Below are positions 47,972-56,900 of a stretch of 64,000 bases of DNA, one piece after another; the first letter of the stretch is position 1, and each line of letters opens with the position of its first letter. Origin of the DNA: a bacterium (lineage in GTDB: Bacteria; Oederibacteriota; CAKKQC01). Location: the NCBI GenBank assembly GCA_919901855.1, contig CAKKQC010000001.1, positions 265,741-329,740 of the forward strand. Direction: 5' to 3'. The notes below the pieces were generated by a model. The model had not been told where the DNA came from. It did no database searches and worked only from the letters and a program-made list of their open reading frames with translations. The translations under genes were made by a program, and so were the position numbers.

Positions 47972-49539
47972 TCACGACGGAGGCCGCCGCCGGCGCGATC
48001 CTGGCGGTCGCGGCGGCGATCCGGTTCTTCCGGCTCGGTCTCTTCGCGCTCGGGTTCGACGAGGCCATGAGCGTTCGGTGGGCGAGCGGGCCCTCGTTGC
48101 GGGCCGTCTGGGGAGAGCCGCCCGCCCGGGCCCCGGCGTTCAACGACGTCTATAACTCCCTCCTGCACTACTGGATGGTGCTGGGCTCGGATCCGGCGAC
48201 GGTCCGGGCGCTCTCGGCGATCCTGAGCATCCTTGCCCTCTGGCTGGGATGGCGAATCCTGAGCCGGCTGCTCCCGCCGGGGCCCGCGCTGGCGGCGCTC
48301 GCCCTGTTCGCGTTCTCGCCCTTCCAGGTCCAGTACGCCCAGGAGGCCAGGCAGTACATGCTTACGCTGGTCTTCGAGTTCGCGGCGACGCTGGCCCTGC
48401 TCCGGGCCGTGGCGCCCGGGCGCGCGGGCGTCCGGGCCGGCGGCGCCTGGGCCCACGGCGCTTGGGTCAACGGCGCCTGGGCCGCGTGGGCCGCGGGTTG
48501 TGCGGTGGCGGCCGTGACCCATCTGGTCGCGCTGGCCTGGATTCCGGCGTCCGCGGTGTACGTCCTGTTGCTTCCCGGCGCGCGCCGGAACCTCGCGCCG
48601 CTGGCCGGCTGGGGCGCGCTGGCCGCCGCCCCGGCGGTCGTCCTCGCGGTCGCGGACGCCCGCGCGATCACGCTCGTCAATGCCACGTCCCCCAAGGCAT
48701 ACAACCTGCCCGAATTCCTGCTCGGGATCGACAACTTCTTCGGCCCCGGCGCCTGGGTGCCGGACGCCATGATCCTGCCGGCGCTCGCGGTGTTCGGTGT
48801 GGCGATGGTCGTCGGCGTTGTGGTCTGCGCGGTCCCGGGGCGCCCAATGCGCGCACCCGGGCTCCGAGCCGCGGTGCTCGCCTTCGGACTGGTGCCGCTG
48901 GCGTTGCTGCTGGTCGGGAACTGGACCGGCGCCGTCTACCGGCCGAAACTCAGGTACGCGATGGCGTCCCAGCTCTTCCTGATGGCCGCATCCGCCCGCG
49001 GCTTCTGGGCCCTGCCGTGGCCCGCGGCGCGGGCGGTCGTGCTCGCGGCTTTCCTGGCGCTGGACGTCGCCTCGCTGGTCCGGTACTTCGGCGGGGGGAC
49101 GCCGTCGCTGGACCTGCCGCCGTGCAAAAAACCTTTTCACGAGGTGGCGGAGGACCTCGTCGCGCGCGCGCGCCCGGGCGACGGCGTTCTCAGCGTCGGA
49201 TTCGAGACTTACCTGCCACTCGACCGGTATCTGGGCGGGCGGCTGGCGCACGGCTACATCCTGCGCGATCCCCTAATGTCGGACGGGGAACTGGAGGTGC
49301 TGGGATTCCCGTCGGAGGTCCGGGGGTTCATCCGCGCCCACGGGCGGGTATGGGTCGTGAGCGCCCCGGTCTACTACACGGCGCCGACAGAAGTCCCCGG
49401 AGACGTTCTCGCGGTCCTCCGCCGCGTCGCAGTCCTGTGCGAGGAGGCGCTCCGCCCCGGGATTAGGATCCAGCGGTGGGAGGCGCGCCGCCCGTCGGCC
49501 GCCCGGCCCCCGGCCGGGCGGCGGGGGATCGGGCCATGA
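47950..49539 (+). CDS. GT39-like membrane glycosyltransferase, tandem copy A
   Basis: 529 residues. Motifs: LGFDEAMSVRW early (acidic GT-C loop), then FQVQYAQEARQYMLTL, the EAR signature of ArnT/PMT-like enzymes. About ten membrane spans and a C-terminal soluble part follow (LPPCKKPFHEVAEDL). The GTG at 47950 overlaps the adenosyltransferase gene by 22 bp. A short in-frame tandem repeat (GAWAH GAWVN GAWAA, about 48450-48490) is absent from copy B. The last 30 residues are nearly identical to copy B. It is likely to use a polyprenyl-phosphate sugar. Confidence 0.8.
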   Translation: MDTARPLITTEAAAGAILAVAAAIRFFRLGLFALGFDEAMSVRWASGPSLRAVWGEPPARAPAFNDVYNSLLHYWMVLGSDPATVRALSAILSILALWLGWRILSRLLPPGPALAALALFAFSPFQVQYAQEARQYMLTLVFEFAATLALLRAVAPGRAGVRAGGAWAHGAWVNGAWAAWAAGCAVAAVTHLVALAWIPASAVYVLLLPGARRNLAPLAGWGALAAAPAVVLAVADARAITLVNATSPKAYNLPEFLLGIDNFFGPGAWVPDAMILPALAVFGVAMVVGVVVCAVPGRPMRAPGLRAAVLAFGLVPLALLLVGNWTGAVYRPKLRYAMASQLFLMAASARGFWALPWPAARAVVLAAFLALDVASLVRYFGGGTPSLDLPPCKKPFHEVAEDLVARARPGDGVLSVGFETYLPLDRYLGGRLAHGYILRDPLMSDGELEVLGFPSEVRGFIRAHGRVWVVSAPVYYTAPTEVPGDVLAVLRRVAVLCEEALRPGIRIQRWEARRPSAARPPAGRRGIGP

Positions 49540-51128
49540 TCGGCGCCAGGGGCGCCCGCGGCAGGCGACCGGGGGAGCTGGGGTCCCCGGGCGGCGGCGG
49601 CCTCCGTGCCGGCCGGTGGGCGGGGGGGATCGTGCTCCTCGCGGCGGCGGTCCGCTTCTGGCGGCTCGACGGCTTTGCGCTGGGCTTCGACGAGGCGATC
49701 AGCGTCCGCTGTGCCTCGGCGGACTCGCTGCGCGCGGTCTGGGGGATCGCGCCGGCCCGCGCCCGGTTGTTCACCGACGCGTACAATTCCCTCCTCCATG
49801 CCTGGATGGCGCTCGGGTCCGACCCGGCGACCATTCGGGCGCTCTCCGCGTGCCTGAGCGTCGTCGCGCTCGTGCTCGCGTGGCGAATCCTGCGCGGGCT
49901 GCTGCCGGCCGGCTGGGCGCTGACGGCGCTGGCCCTGTTCGCTTTCGCGCCGTTGCAGGTCCAGCATGCGCAGGAGGCGCGGCCGTATGCCCTGGTGCTG
50001 GTACTGGAATTCGCCGCGACCCTCGCGCTGGTCCGGGCCGTGACGCACGGGGAGCGCGTGGCCTGGGCCGCGTGGGCGTTCGGCTGCGCGCTCGCCGGGG
50101 CGAGTCACCTGCTGGCGTTGAGCTGGATTGCGGCGTCGGCCGTCTACGTCTGGCTCCTGCCGGGGGCGCGACGATCCCTTGCGCCGCTGGCGGGCTGGGG
50201 CCTGGCCGCGGCGGCGCCCGCGATCGTGCTGGCGGTCGCGGACGCCCGCGGGATCGGGCACATGAACGCCACCAGCCTCGCCATCGTCCCGGCGCAGGAC
50301 TTCCTCCTCGGGATCGACCAGTACTTCGGGCCCTATGCGTGGGTGCCGGAGCCGCTGGTGGGGCCCGCGCTCGTGGCCTGGGGGGCGCTGGCCGTGGCGG
50401 GCGTGTGCCTCGCGGCGGCGCCGACAGGCACCGGGTACGGCGATCGGCGACTGCGGGCGGCGGTGGTCGCCTTCGGGCTGGTGCCCCTCGTGCTCGTGCT
50501 CGCGGGGAACTGGGCGGGGATCGTGTACCGGCCGAAACCACGGTACGCGATGGGGGCCCAGCTCTTTCTGGTGGCGGCAGGCGTACGCGCGTTGATGGCC
50601 GTGCCGTGGCCGCCCGTTCGGGCGGTGGTGCTCGCCGGGCTGCTCGCGAGCGACGCCGCCTCGCTGGTCCGGTACTTCGGGCACGGGATTCCGACGTTGG
50701 ACCTGCCGCCGTGCAAGAAGCCGTTTCACGAGGTGGCGGCGGACCTCATCGGGCGCGCGCGACCGGGCGACGGCGTGCTCAGTTGCTACTTCTGGACGTT
50801 TCTCCCCCTCGACTATCACCTGGGGGGACGGCTGGCGCATGGGTATGTCCTCGGGGACCCGATCTTTGCAGAGGGGGAACTGCGGATGCTGGGCTTCCCG
50901 TCCCGCGTGGAGGCATTCCTGCGCGCGCACCGGCGTGTCTGGGTGGTGACCGCCCCGGCGAACTGGACCGAACCGACGGATGTGCCCGAAGATGTCCTCG
51001 TGGGTCTGCAACGGGTTGCGGTCCTGCGCGAGGAGGCGCTCCGCCCCGGAATCCGAATCCAGCGGTGGGAGGCGAGGCACCCGTCGGCCGCCGGGCCTGC
51101 GGCCGGGCGGCGGGAGATCGGCCCATGA
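49536..51128 (+). CDS. GT39-like membrane glycosyltransferase, tandem copy B
   Basis: 530 residues, a close paralogue of copy A along its whole length: LGFDEAISVRC, LQVQHAQEARPYALVL and LPPCKKPFHEVAADL. The ATG at 49536 overlaps the previous stop by 4 bp (ATGA). The C-terminal codons form a GC-rich stem-loop just before the next start, as in copy A (49498-49522, perfect 11-bp stem). Its own stop overlaps the next gene by 4 bp. A recent tandem duplication is the simplest explanation. Confidence 0.8.
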   Translation: MIGARGARGRRPGELGSPGGGGLRAGRWAGGIVLLAAAVRFWRLDGFALGFDEAISVRCASADSLRAVWGIAPARARLFTDAYNSLLHAWMALGSDPATIRALSACLSVVALVLAWRILRGLLPAGWALTALALFAFAPLQVQHAQEARPYALVLVLEFAATLALVRAVTHGERVAWAAWAFGCALAGASHLLALSWIAASAVYVWLLPGARRSLAPLAGWGLAAAAPAIVLAVADARGIGHMNATSLAIVPAQDFLLGIDQYFGPYAWVPEPLVGPALVAWGALAVAGVCLAAAPTGTGYGDRRLRAAVVAFGLVPLVLVLAGNWAGIVYRPKPRYAMGAQLFLVAAGVRALMAVPWPPVRAVVLAGLLASDAASLVRYFGHGIPTLDLPPCKKPFHEVAADLIGRARPGDGVLSCYFWTFLPLDYHLGGRLAHGYVLGDPIFAEGELRMLGFPSRVEAFLRAHRRVWVVTAPANWTEPTDVPEDVLVGLQRVAVLREEALRPGIRIQRWEARHPSAAGPAAGRREIGP

Positions 51129-53653
51129 TCGATATATGGACGTTCTCCGGCTGGTTCCTGTTCGGGAGCCGGCTCGTCGGGCTGGCCGCCGTGTCCGCGC
51201 TCCTCTGGGACGCCGTCGCGCGGGTCGGCGGCGGTCCGTTGGCGCTGTTCCGCGTCCGCCCCCGCGGCGGGCTCGCGGACTTCGGGCTCGGCCTCCTGCT
51301 CGGCTGGGCCCTCCTCGGGTTCGTGTGGCTCGGGCTCGGGCTGGCCGGACTCTACTACCCGGGGCTGGTCCTGGGCGGCGGGCTGGCGGCGCTCGCGGGG
51401 TCGCGAGGGGGCTGGCGGGTGCGGAGCCCGGTGGCTTCCGCTATCGCGCAGGTGAAGGGTCTGGGGGCGGCGGCGGCGGTGTCGGCGGCCGGCGTCTCCG
51501 CCCTGATGGCCGGGCTCATGTGCATCCCCGAGTTCGAGATGGACTGCGCCTACTACCATTTCGGCCTCTCGTGGCAGTGGTGGCAGGTGCACCGGACCCT
51601 CCTTGACTGGGTGCCGTTCACGAACCACGTGCCCCTGCCCGTCGAGATGCTGTACGTCATCCCCGTCATGCTCGGCGACGGCCGGCTGGGCAAGTGGATC
51701 ACGCTCTCGTTCTTCCTCGCCGCCGCCGCCGTCTGGGCGGGCCGTTGCCTCACCCGGCGTTCCGGATCGCCCGCGGCGGGATGGTTGGGTCCGCTGCTCG
51801 CGCTCTCGGGACCGCTGATCCTGTGGCTGGTGACCGCGAGCAAGAACGACGTTCCCGCGGGCGGCTGGCTCGTCGCGGGCGCCGTGGTCTGGGCGGCGGG
51901 GAGCCGCGAGCTGGGGGCGCTCCTCCTCGGCTGCGGGCTGGCGGCCAAGTACACGGCGGGCCCGCTCGCGATCGCGTGGCTGCTAGCGTATCCACCATCG
52001 CGACGGCGCTGGATATCTACGGGGGTCTGGCTCGCGCTCCCGATGACCCCCTGGCTGGTGAAGGCGTGGCTCGCGACGGGCAACCCGTTCTACCCGCTGG
52101 CCGCACAGTGGCTCCCGTCGCTGAACTGGACGGAGGCGAACGGGGTCGCGTTCGCGGACTATGCGAACCGGCTCGGGGACCCGGCCACGAAGGCCGTCGC
52201 GACCTTCCCCGCGGCCTTCTGGGCGTTCCTGCGGCACGACCACCTGATCGTGGCGCTCGCCCTGCCGGCTCTGGCTTTGATCGGCCGTTCCCGCCGGGCG
52301 GCGTGGTGCGTGATCGGCGGCCTCGTCGTCATCCTCGCGGCCGGCCACTACGGCCGGTTCATGCTCCCGGGGCTCTGGCTCCTCGCCTTCCTTGCCGCCG
52401 ACGAGCTGGCCGCGCTCCCGCCGCGCTGGCGCCGGGTCGCGATCCCGGCGGCCGCCGCGATGGCTTTTTGCTCCATCGCGGGGTCGTACCAGCTCCGCTG
52501 GTTCGACCAGGTGAAGGCGTTTCGGCCGGAGGGGCCCGTCTGGCGCGAGTTCATCTCGACGCGGGGCGAGATCATCGACGTCCTCGGGAGCCGTCCGCGC
52601 GTGGCCGGACGGGCGATGCGAATCCTGTGCTCGGGGGAGGGGCGGACGTGGCTCCTGCCCGCGCGCGTCGTGTACGGCGGCGTGCAGGGGGAGACCCCGC
52701 TCGTCTGGCAGATCGTGAAGGCCTCCGCCACGCCGGACGACATCCGGCGGCGCATTCGTCAGCTCGGCACACCGTATCTCCTTCACAACTTCGTGAGCGC
52801 GGAGTGGCTCAACGAGCGCTACCGCGCGTTCCCGTGGGATGTCCGGATGCTCCGGCTCTACGTCGCCTACTGCCTCAAGGCTCTGGTGGTCGAGGCCGCG
52901 CCCGAGCGCAGCGACTACGGGAACGGCGGCTACTACCTCTTCCGGCTCCTGCCGCGTCCCCTCGCGCGTCCCCAGCCGTATCTCTTCTTTCTCCCGGGCA
53001 CCGAATCGCTGTATGGCCCCGTGACGACGCTCGAGAATCTGAACCGGCCCGACGATGCCCTGGAGGTGTCCCGCCGGCTCCTCGCGCTGATCCCCGAGGT
53101 AGGCCACGCCTGGAACGAGGTCGGGCACTTCCTCACGGTGAAGGGCAACACGAAGGGCGGCTTCGAGGCCCTGTGGCCGTTCGTCGAGCGGGGGATGCTG
53201 GACGGCATGAACGTGGGGGAGTGCGGCGCCAATGCCGTGCGCATCCGCGCGTACGCGATCGGGTCGCGCCTCCTGGCCCGGACCTTGCGGTGCCAGCCGG
53301 ATCACCGGAACGTCGTCTACGTGAACCTCGCGTTCCTGTGGGTGCTGCAGGCGGTGGACGCGCTGGGCAAGGGGCGCATGGACCTCGCCGACTCGCTCGC
53401 GGACCGGGCATGGTGGGCGCTCGCCCAGATGCCACCCGGGACCTCGATGTCGGGCGCGCAGGCGCGCGCGCGGCAGGAGACCTTGTCCCTCATCTGGGCC
53501 CTGCGGGGCGAACTGGCGCGGGTTGGAGGGCGGACGAGCGAAGCCGCCGAGGCGTTCCGGACCGCGTGGCAGACCACGCCGGACATGGGGCTCTCGCCCC
53601 GCTGGAAGGAAATGGCCGAGATGCTTTCCCCCCGGATGTTCGGGACGCGGTAG
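51125..53653 (+). CDS. GT-C membrane glycosyltransferase with helical C-terminal domain, paralogue 4
   Basis: 842 residues. The membrane half has EFEMDCAYYHFGLSW (about 136-150), AAKYTAGPLAI and TPWLVKAWLATGNPFYPL. From about residue 490 the protein is soluble: LLHNFVSAEWLNERY, YYLFRLLPRPL, then TPR-like helices to the end (RRLLALIPEVGHAWNEVG). The last part is shared with the genes at 53677 and 56897. The ATG overlaps the preceding stop (ATGA). The C-terminal repeats may bind a partner or acceptor protein. Confidence 0.75.
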   Translation: MIDIWTFSGWFLFGSRLVGLAAVSALLWDAVARVGGGPLALFRVRPRGGLADFGLGLLLGWALLGFVWLGLGLAGLYYPGLVLGGGLAALAGSRGGWRVRSPVASAIAQVKGLGAAAAVSAAGVSALMAGLMCIPEFEMDCAYYHFGLSWQWWQVHRTLLDWVPFTNHVPLPVEMLYVIPVMLGDGRLGKWITLSFFLAAAAVWAGRCLTRRSGSPAAGWLGPLLALSGPLILWLVTASKNDVPAGGWLVAGAVVWAAGSRELGALLLGCGLAAKYTAGPLAIAWLLAYPPSRRRWISTGVWLALPMTPWLVKAWLATGNPFYPLAAQWLPSLNWTEANGVAFADYANRLGDPATKAVATFPAAFWAFLRHDHLIVALALPALALIGRSRRAAWCVIGGLVVILAAGHYGRFMLPGLWLLAFLAADELAALPPRWRRVAIPAAAAMAFCSIAGSYQLRWFDQVKAFRPEGPVWREFISTRGEIIDVLGSRPRVAGRAMRILCSGEGRTWLLPARVVYGGVQGETPLVWQIVKASATPDDIRRRIRQLGTPYLLHNFVSAEWLNERYRAFPWDVRMLRLYVAYCLKALVVEAAPERSDYGNGGYYLFRLLPRPLARPQPYLFFLPGTESLYGPVTTLENLNRPDDALEVSRRLLALIPEVGHAWNEVGHFLTVKGNTKGGFEALWPFVERGMLDGMNVGECGANAVRIRAYAIGSRLLARTLRCQPDHRNVVYVNLAFLWVLQAVDALGKGRMDLADSLADRAWWALAQMPPGTSMSGAQARARQETLSLIWALRGELARVGGRTSEAAEAFRTAWQTTPDMGLSPRWKEMAEMLSPRMFGTR

Positions 53654-53676
53654 GGCATGGATACGGGGAGGCCGGC

Positions 53677-56193
53677 ATGCTGAACGGGGTGCCGCTGTTG
53701 GCGGTCCGGATGATCGTCCTGGCCTCGCTCGCGGGCCTGTTGGCGGCGGCCCTGGCGCGCGCGGGCGGCGCGGTGCTCGAGTTCGTGAGCTGCGCGGCGG
53801 ACCGGCCGGTGCCGGTTCCCCCGGCCGATCCGGGCGGCATGCCCGGTGCTAGGCTGGAGCGGTTCGGGTTGGGCTGGCTCCTGGGAGCGGCGGCGCTCGG
53901 CGTCACCTACCTCGGGATCTCGCTGGTCGGGCTCTGCACGGCGTTCGTGCTCGTCGCCGCGCTGGCGGCCTTGGTGGCCGCCGCGTCGGCCGGACGCGCC
54001 CGACGCTGGCTCCTCGTGGACGCCGTCCGGGAAGCGTGGGGCGCGGCGCCCCGCTGGCTGATCTCGATCGTCGTCGCCGCCCTGCCCTTCGCAGTGATCT
54101 GGTGCGTTCCCGACACCGAGCAGGACTGTTACGTCTACCATCTGGGGCTGCCGTGGCAGACCGTGCTGACCCACCGCCTGCTTCTCACGAAGGTACCAGC
54201 GGCGTTCCACCTGGCACTGCCGGCGGATCTCCTCTACGCCTTGCCGATCTCGCTGGGGGACGAGAGGCTGGCGAAGTGGATGCTCGCGTCCTGGTTCGTG
54301 GCGGCCATGGGCGTCTTCGCGGCGCGCGCCCTGCGCCAGCGCCGACCGGGAGCTCTGGCCGGGATTCTTCTGATCCTGGCGTGCCCCGGCGTGACCTATC
54401 TTGCCGTGAACACGAAGAACGATCTGGCGGCCGCGGCGCTGTTCGCGACGGGCGCGCTGCTCCAGCTCGATGGGCGATGGCGCTTGGGCGCCCTCCTGCT
54501 GGGGGTGTGCCTGGCCGTCAAGCTCACGGTGGCTCCCGTCGTCCTGTGCTGGCTCGTCATCCTCCCTCCGCCCCGGCGACTTAGGCTGTTGGCGGCGGTG
54601 CTTCTCGGCTTGCCGTCGCTGCCGTGGTGGCTGAAGTCGTGGCTCGCGGTGGGCAATCCCGTTCTGCCGTTTGCCGTAGGACTGTTTCCGTGTCCGGAGT
54701 GGGGTCCCCTCAACGAGGGGATCCACCGGGTCGAACAGCAGGGCCTCCAGCTGCCTGACACGTTCGGTGCCAACCTGCCTCTTGGTTGGGCGCGGCACAT
54801 GGCCGACGACCAGATGCCGGCGCTGCTCGCTCTGCCCGGACTGCTCCTGGTGCCGGCCTTCCGCAAGCCCGCGCTCGCCTGTGCGCTGGGTAGTGTGGTC
54901 ACCCTCATGATTGGGCACCAATCGCGCTACCTCCTGATCGCGGGGGTGTTCCTGTGTCTCCTCGCCGGCGAGGGCTTGGGTCGGCTGACCGGGCGGACCG
55001 GCGCGGTGGCACGCGTCATTGCGGCCGGCTGGGCGCTCGCCAGCGTCGGGCTCTCCGGCCACCTCTGGCGGCTCCCGTGGCGCGAGGCCCTGCGCCCCCT
55101 CCCGGCCTCCTACGCCGGGATGCTCACGACACTCGGCGAGGCGCACGCCAAGGTTCGGGCGGTCCGGCCGGGACGGCTTCTCGTTCTCGGCGAAGGGCGG
55201 ACCCATCGGATGCCCGCCCGGGTCGTGTACGGAGGGACGTTCGGCGAGACTCCGCCGCCCTGGCAACTGGCGCGGGAATCGCGGACGCCGGCCGAGGTCC
55301 GCAAGCGGGTCCGCCAGCTTGGCACCCGCCATCTCCTCTACAACTACGTCACGATCGAGTGGGTGTCCCTCACGTACCGGGGACTGTTGTGGGACGACCG
55401 GGCGCTGCGGCTTTGGGTCGACTTCTGCAAGCGGTATCTTGTTCCGGTGTGGCGCACCGAGACGAGCGAGTACTTCAACGGCGGGTTCTACCTGTTCGAG
55501 ATCCAGCCCCGTCCGGCGAAGGCGCCGCCGGCCACGGTCTGGTTTGCGCCCGGGACCGAAAGCCTCTACGGCGATGGCATCCTACTCCACAACTCGGGCC
55601 GGCCGATGGACTCGCTCCAGCACTATCTCTCGGTGTGGCTGCGCCTGCCCGACGTGGGGACGTCCTGGAACCTCGTCGGACACGAGTACGCGGTCCTCAA
55701 CGACTCCGTCATGGCGTACAAGTACCTCGAGAAATTCGCCCACCAGGGGATGATGGACAGCCTGAACCTCGGCGAGTTCGGGGCCGCGTGCGTGCGGACC
55801 GACCGCCTGGAGGAGGGGGGGAAGCTCCTGGAGGAGGCCGCGCGCCGGTACCCGGGCCACCAGACGGTCGTGCGCGTGAACCAAGGGGCCTGGTGTGGAC
55901 GGATGGCGGTCCGGGCCCTGGGGCATCGGCGGGCGGCGGAGACGATCGAATGGCTGGATCGCGGCGACGCGTTCATGGCGCAGGTCCCGCCGCAGGGCGA
56001 CGGTCCGAACGAGGCGGCGCGGCGGTCGACGCAGGCCTACCTCCTGGGCCTGCGCGGCGAGCTCTACGTGATCGCGGGCAAGCGGGAGGAGGCGGCCCGG
56101 TTCCTCCAGCAGGCGCTCGGGCTGGCACCGGACTCGAACCTCGCGGGCCGCTGGCGCGCCCTGCTGGAAGTCGCCTCTCCCCGGCTGTTCTGA
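53677..56193 (+). CDS. GT-C membrane glycosyltransferase with helical C-terminal domain, paralogue 5
   Basis: 838 residues. Motifs: DTEQDCYVYHLGLPW (about 146-160), AVKLTVAPVVL and LPWWLKSWLAVGNPVLPF. The soluble C-terminal part contains LLYNYVTIEWVSLTY, then TPR-like repeats (LLEEAARRYPGHQTVVRVNQ, and EEAARFLQQALGLAPDSN). The ATG at 53677 has GGGGAGG 5 bp upstream. It follows the previous gene by 23 bp and overlaps the AlkZ-related gene by a single base (TGATG). Confidence 0.75.
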   Translation: MLNGVPLLAVRMIVLASLAGLLAAALARAGGAVLEFVSCAADRPVPVPPADPGGMPGARLERFGLGWLLGAAALGVTYLGISLVGLCTAFVLVAALAALVAAASAGRARRWLLVDAVREAWGAAPRWLISIVVAALPFAVIWCVPDTEQDCYVYHLGLPWQTVLTHRLLLTKVPAAFHLALPADLLYALPISLGDERLAKWMLASWFVAAMGVFAARALRQRRPGALAGILLILACPGVTYLAVNTKNDLAAAALFATGALLQLDGRWRLGALLLGVCLAVKLTVAPVVLCWLVILPPPRRLRLLAAVLLGLPSLPWWLKSWLAVGNPVLPFAVGLFPCPEWGPLNEGIHRVEQQGLQLPDTFGANLPLGWARHMADDQMPALLALPGLLLVPAFRKPALACALGSVVTLMIGHQSRYLLIAGVFLCLLAGEGLGRLTGRTGAVARVIAAGWALASVGLSGHLWRLPWREALRPLPASYAGMLTTLGEAHAKVRAVRPGRLLVLGEGRTHRMPARVVYGGTFGETPPPWQLARESRTPAEVRKRVRQLGTRHLLYNYVTIEWVSLTYRGLLWDDRALRLWVDFCKRYLVPVWRTETSEYFNGGFYLFEIQPRPAKAPPATVWFAPGTESLYGDGILLHNSGRPMDSLQHYLSVWLRLPDVGTSWNLVGHEYAVLNDSVMAYKYLEKFAHQGMMDSLNLGEFGAACVRTDRLEEGGKLLEEAARRYPGHQTVVRVNQGAWCGRMAVRALGHRRAAETIEWLDRGDAFMAQVPPQGDGPNEAARRSTQAYLLGLRGELYVIAGKREEAARFLQQALGLAPDSNLAGRWRALLEVASPRLF

Positions 56194-56900
56194 TGAAGCC
56201 GGCGAAGACGCCCCGTCCGGCGCGCACGGTCGAGGCGGCGGCACGGTGGATCGACCGCACCGGGTTCGCGCTGCTCATGCCGCACGCGGGGTTGCCGATG
56301 CCCACACTCTGGGAGGCGATCCGGGGGCGGCCTGGCGGTCACCCGTTCCGGCCCTGGACCGAGGACTCCGACCGGGTGTGGGAGTTTAAGGACGAGCTCC
56401 CGAAGCGGCGGCTCGCCTTCTACGGCAGCCTGTGGAGGAACCACCCCGGGTTCGTCTCGCTCGCGCTCCTCCCGTGCCTCATGAAACTCTGGGGATGTCC
56501 GCCGGGCGAAGACGGGTTCCGCGCCGCGTACCGGGAGGGGCGGCTCTCGTTCGACGCGAACCGGATCGGCGAGGCCCTGCTCCGGAGCCGGGCGATCAAC
56601 ACGTACCGCCTGCGGCTCAAGTCCGGGCTCTCGCCGAACACGTTCAAGCGCGCCTTCGTCGAGCTTCAGCGGAAGCTGATCGTGGCCAAGTGCGGCTCCG
56701 ACGAGACCGACACGACGTGGGCCGCGGAGGTCGTGGACCTCTCGGCGCGCGTGTTCCCCGGGCCCCACGCCGAGGTGCGCGGGATCTCGTTCCTCGAGGC
56801 GCGCGAGGAGGCGCTCGCGACCTTCGCCAAGGCGGCGCCGAAGCTCGGTGCCGGGCCGACGGCTCGGCTCCTGCGCGTCGGGCCCGAGGTGAGGCCGTGA
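56193..56900 (+). CDS. AlkZ-related winged-helix protein (tentative)
   Basis: 235 residues, no signal peptide or membrane span. The sequence resembles the AlkZ-related family (HTH_42 type): WIDRTGFALLMP, PTLWEAIRGR, KDELPKRRLAFYGSLW, and a C-terminal RVFPGPHAEVRGISFLEARE. AlkZ/YcaQ proteins are DNA glycosylases that unhook crosslinks, but this small relative may lack the catalytic QxQ motif, which I could not find. It sits between two glycosyltransferase genes with 1-bp and 4-bp overlaps, an odd context. A regulatory DNA-binding role is possible. Confidence 0.55.
   Translation: MKPAKTPRPARTVEAAARWIDRTGFALLMPHAGLPMPTLWEAIRGRPGGHPFRPWTEDSDRVWEFKDELPKRRLAFYGSLWRNHPGFVSLALLPCLMKLWGCPPGEDGFRAAYREGRLSFDANRIGEALLRSRAINTYRLRLKSGLSPNTFKRAFVELQRKLIVAKCGSDETDTTWAAEVVDLSARVFPGPHAEVRGISFLEAREEALATFAKAAPKLGAGPTARLLRVGPEVRP

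Noticed and set aside
48440-48495. Tandem repeat in copy A of the GT39-like pair as a functional element
   Set aside because: Only three imperfect 15-18-bp units; a small slippage expansion in a loop is enough to explain it.
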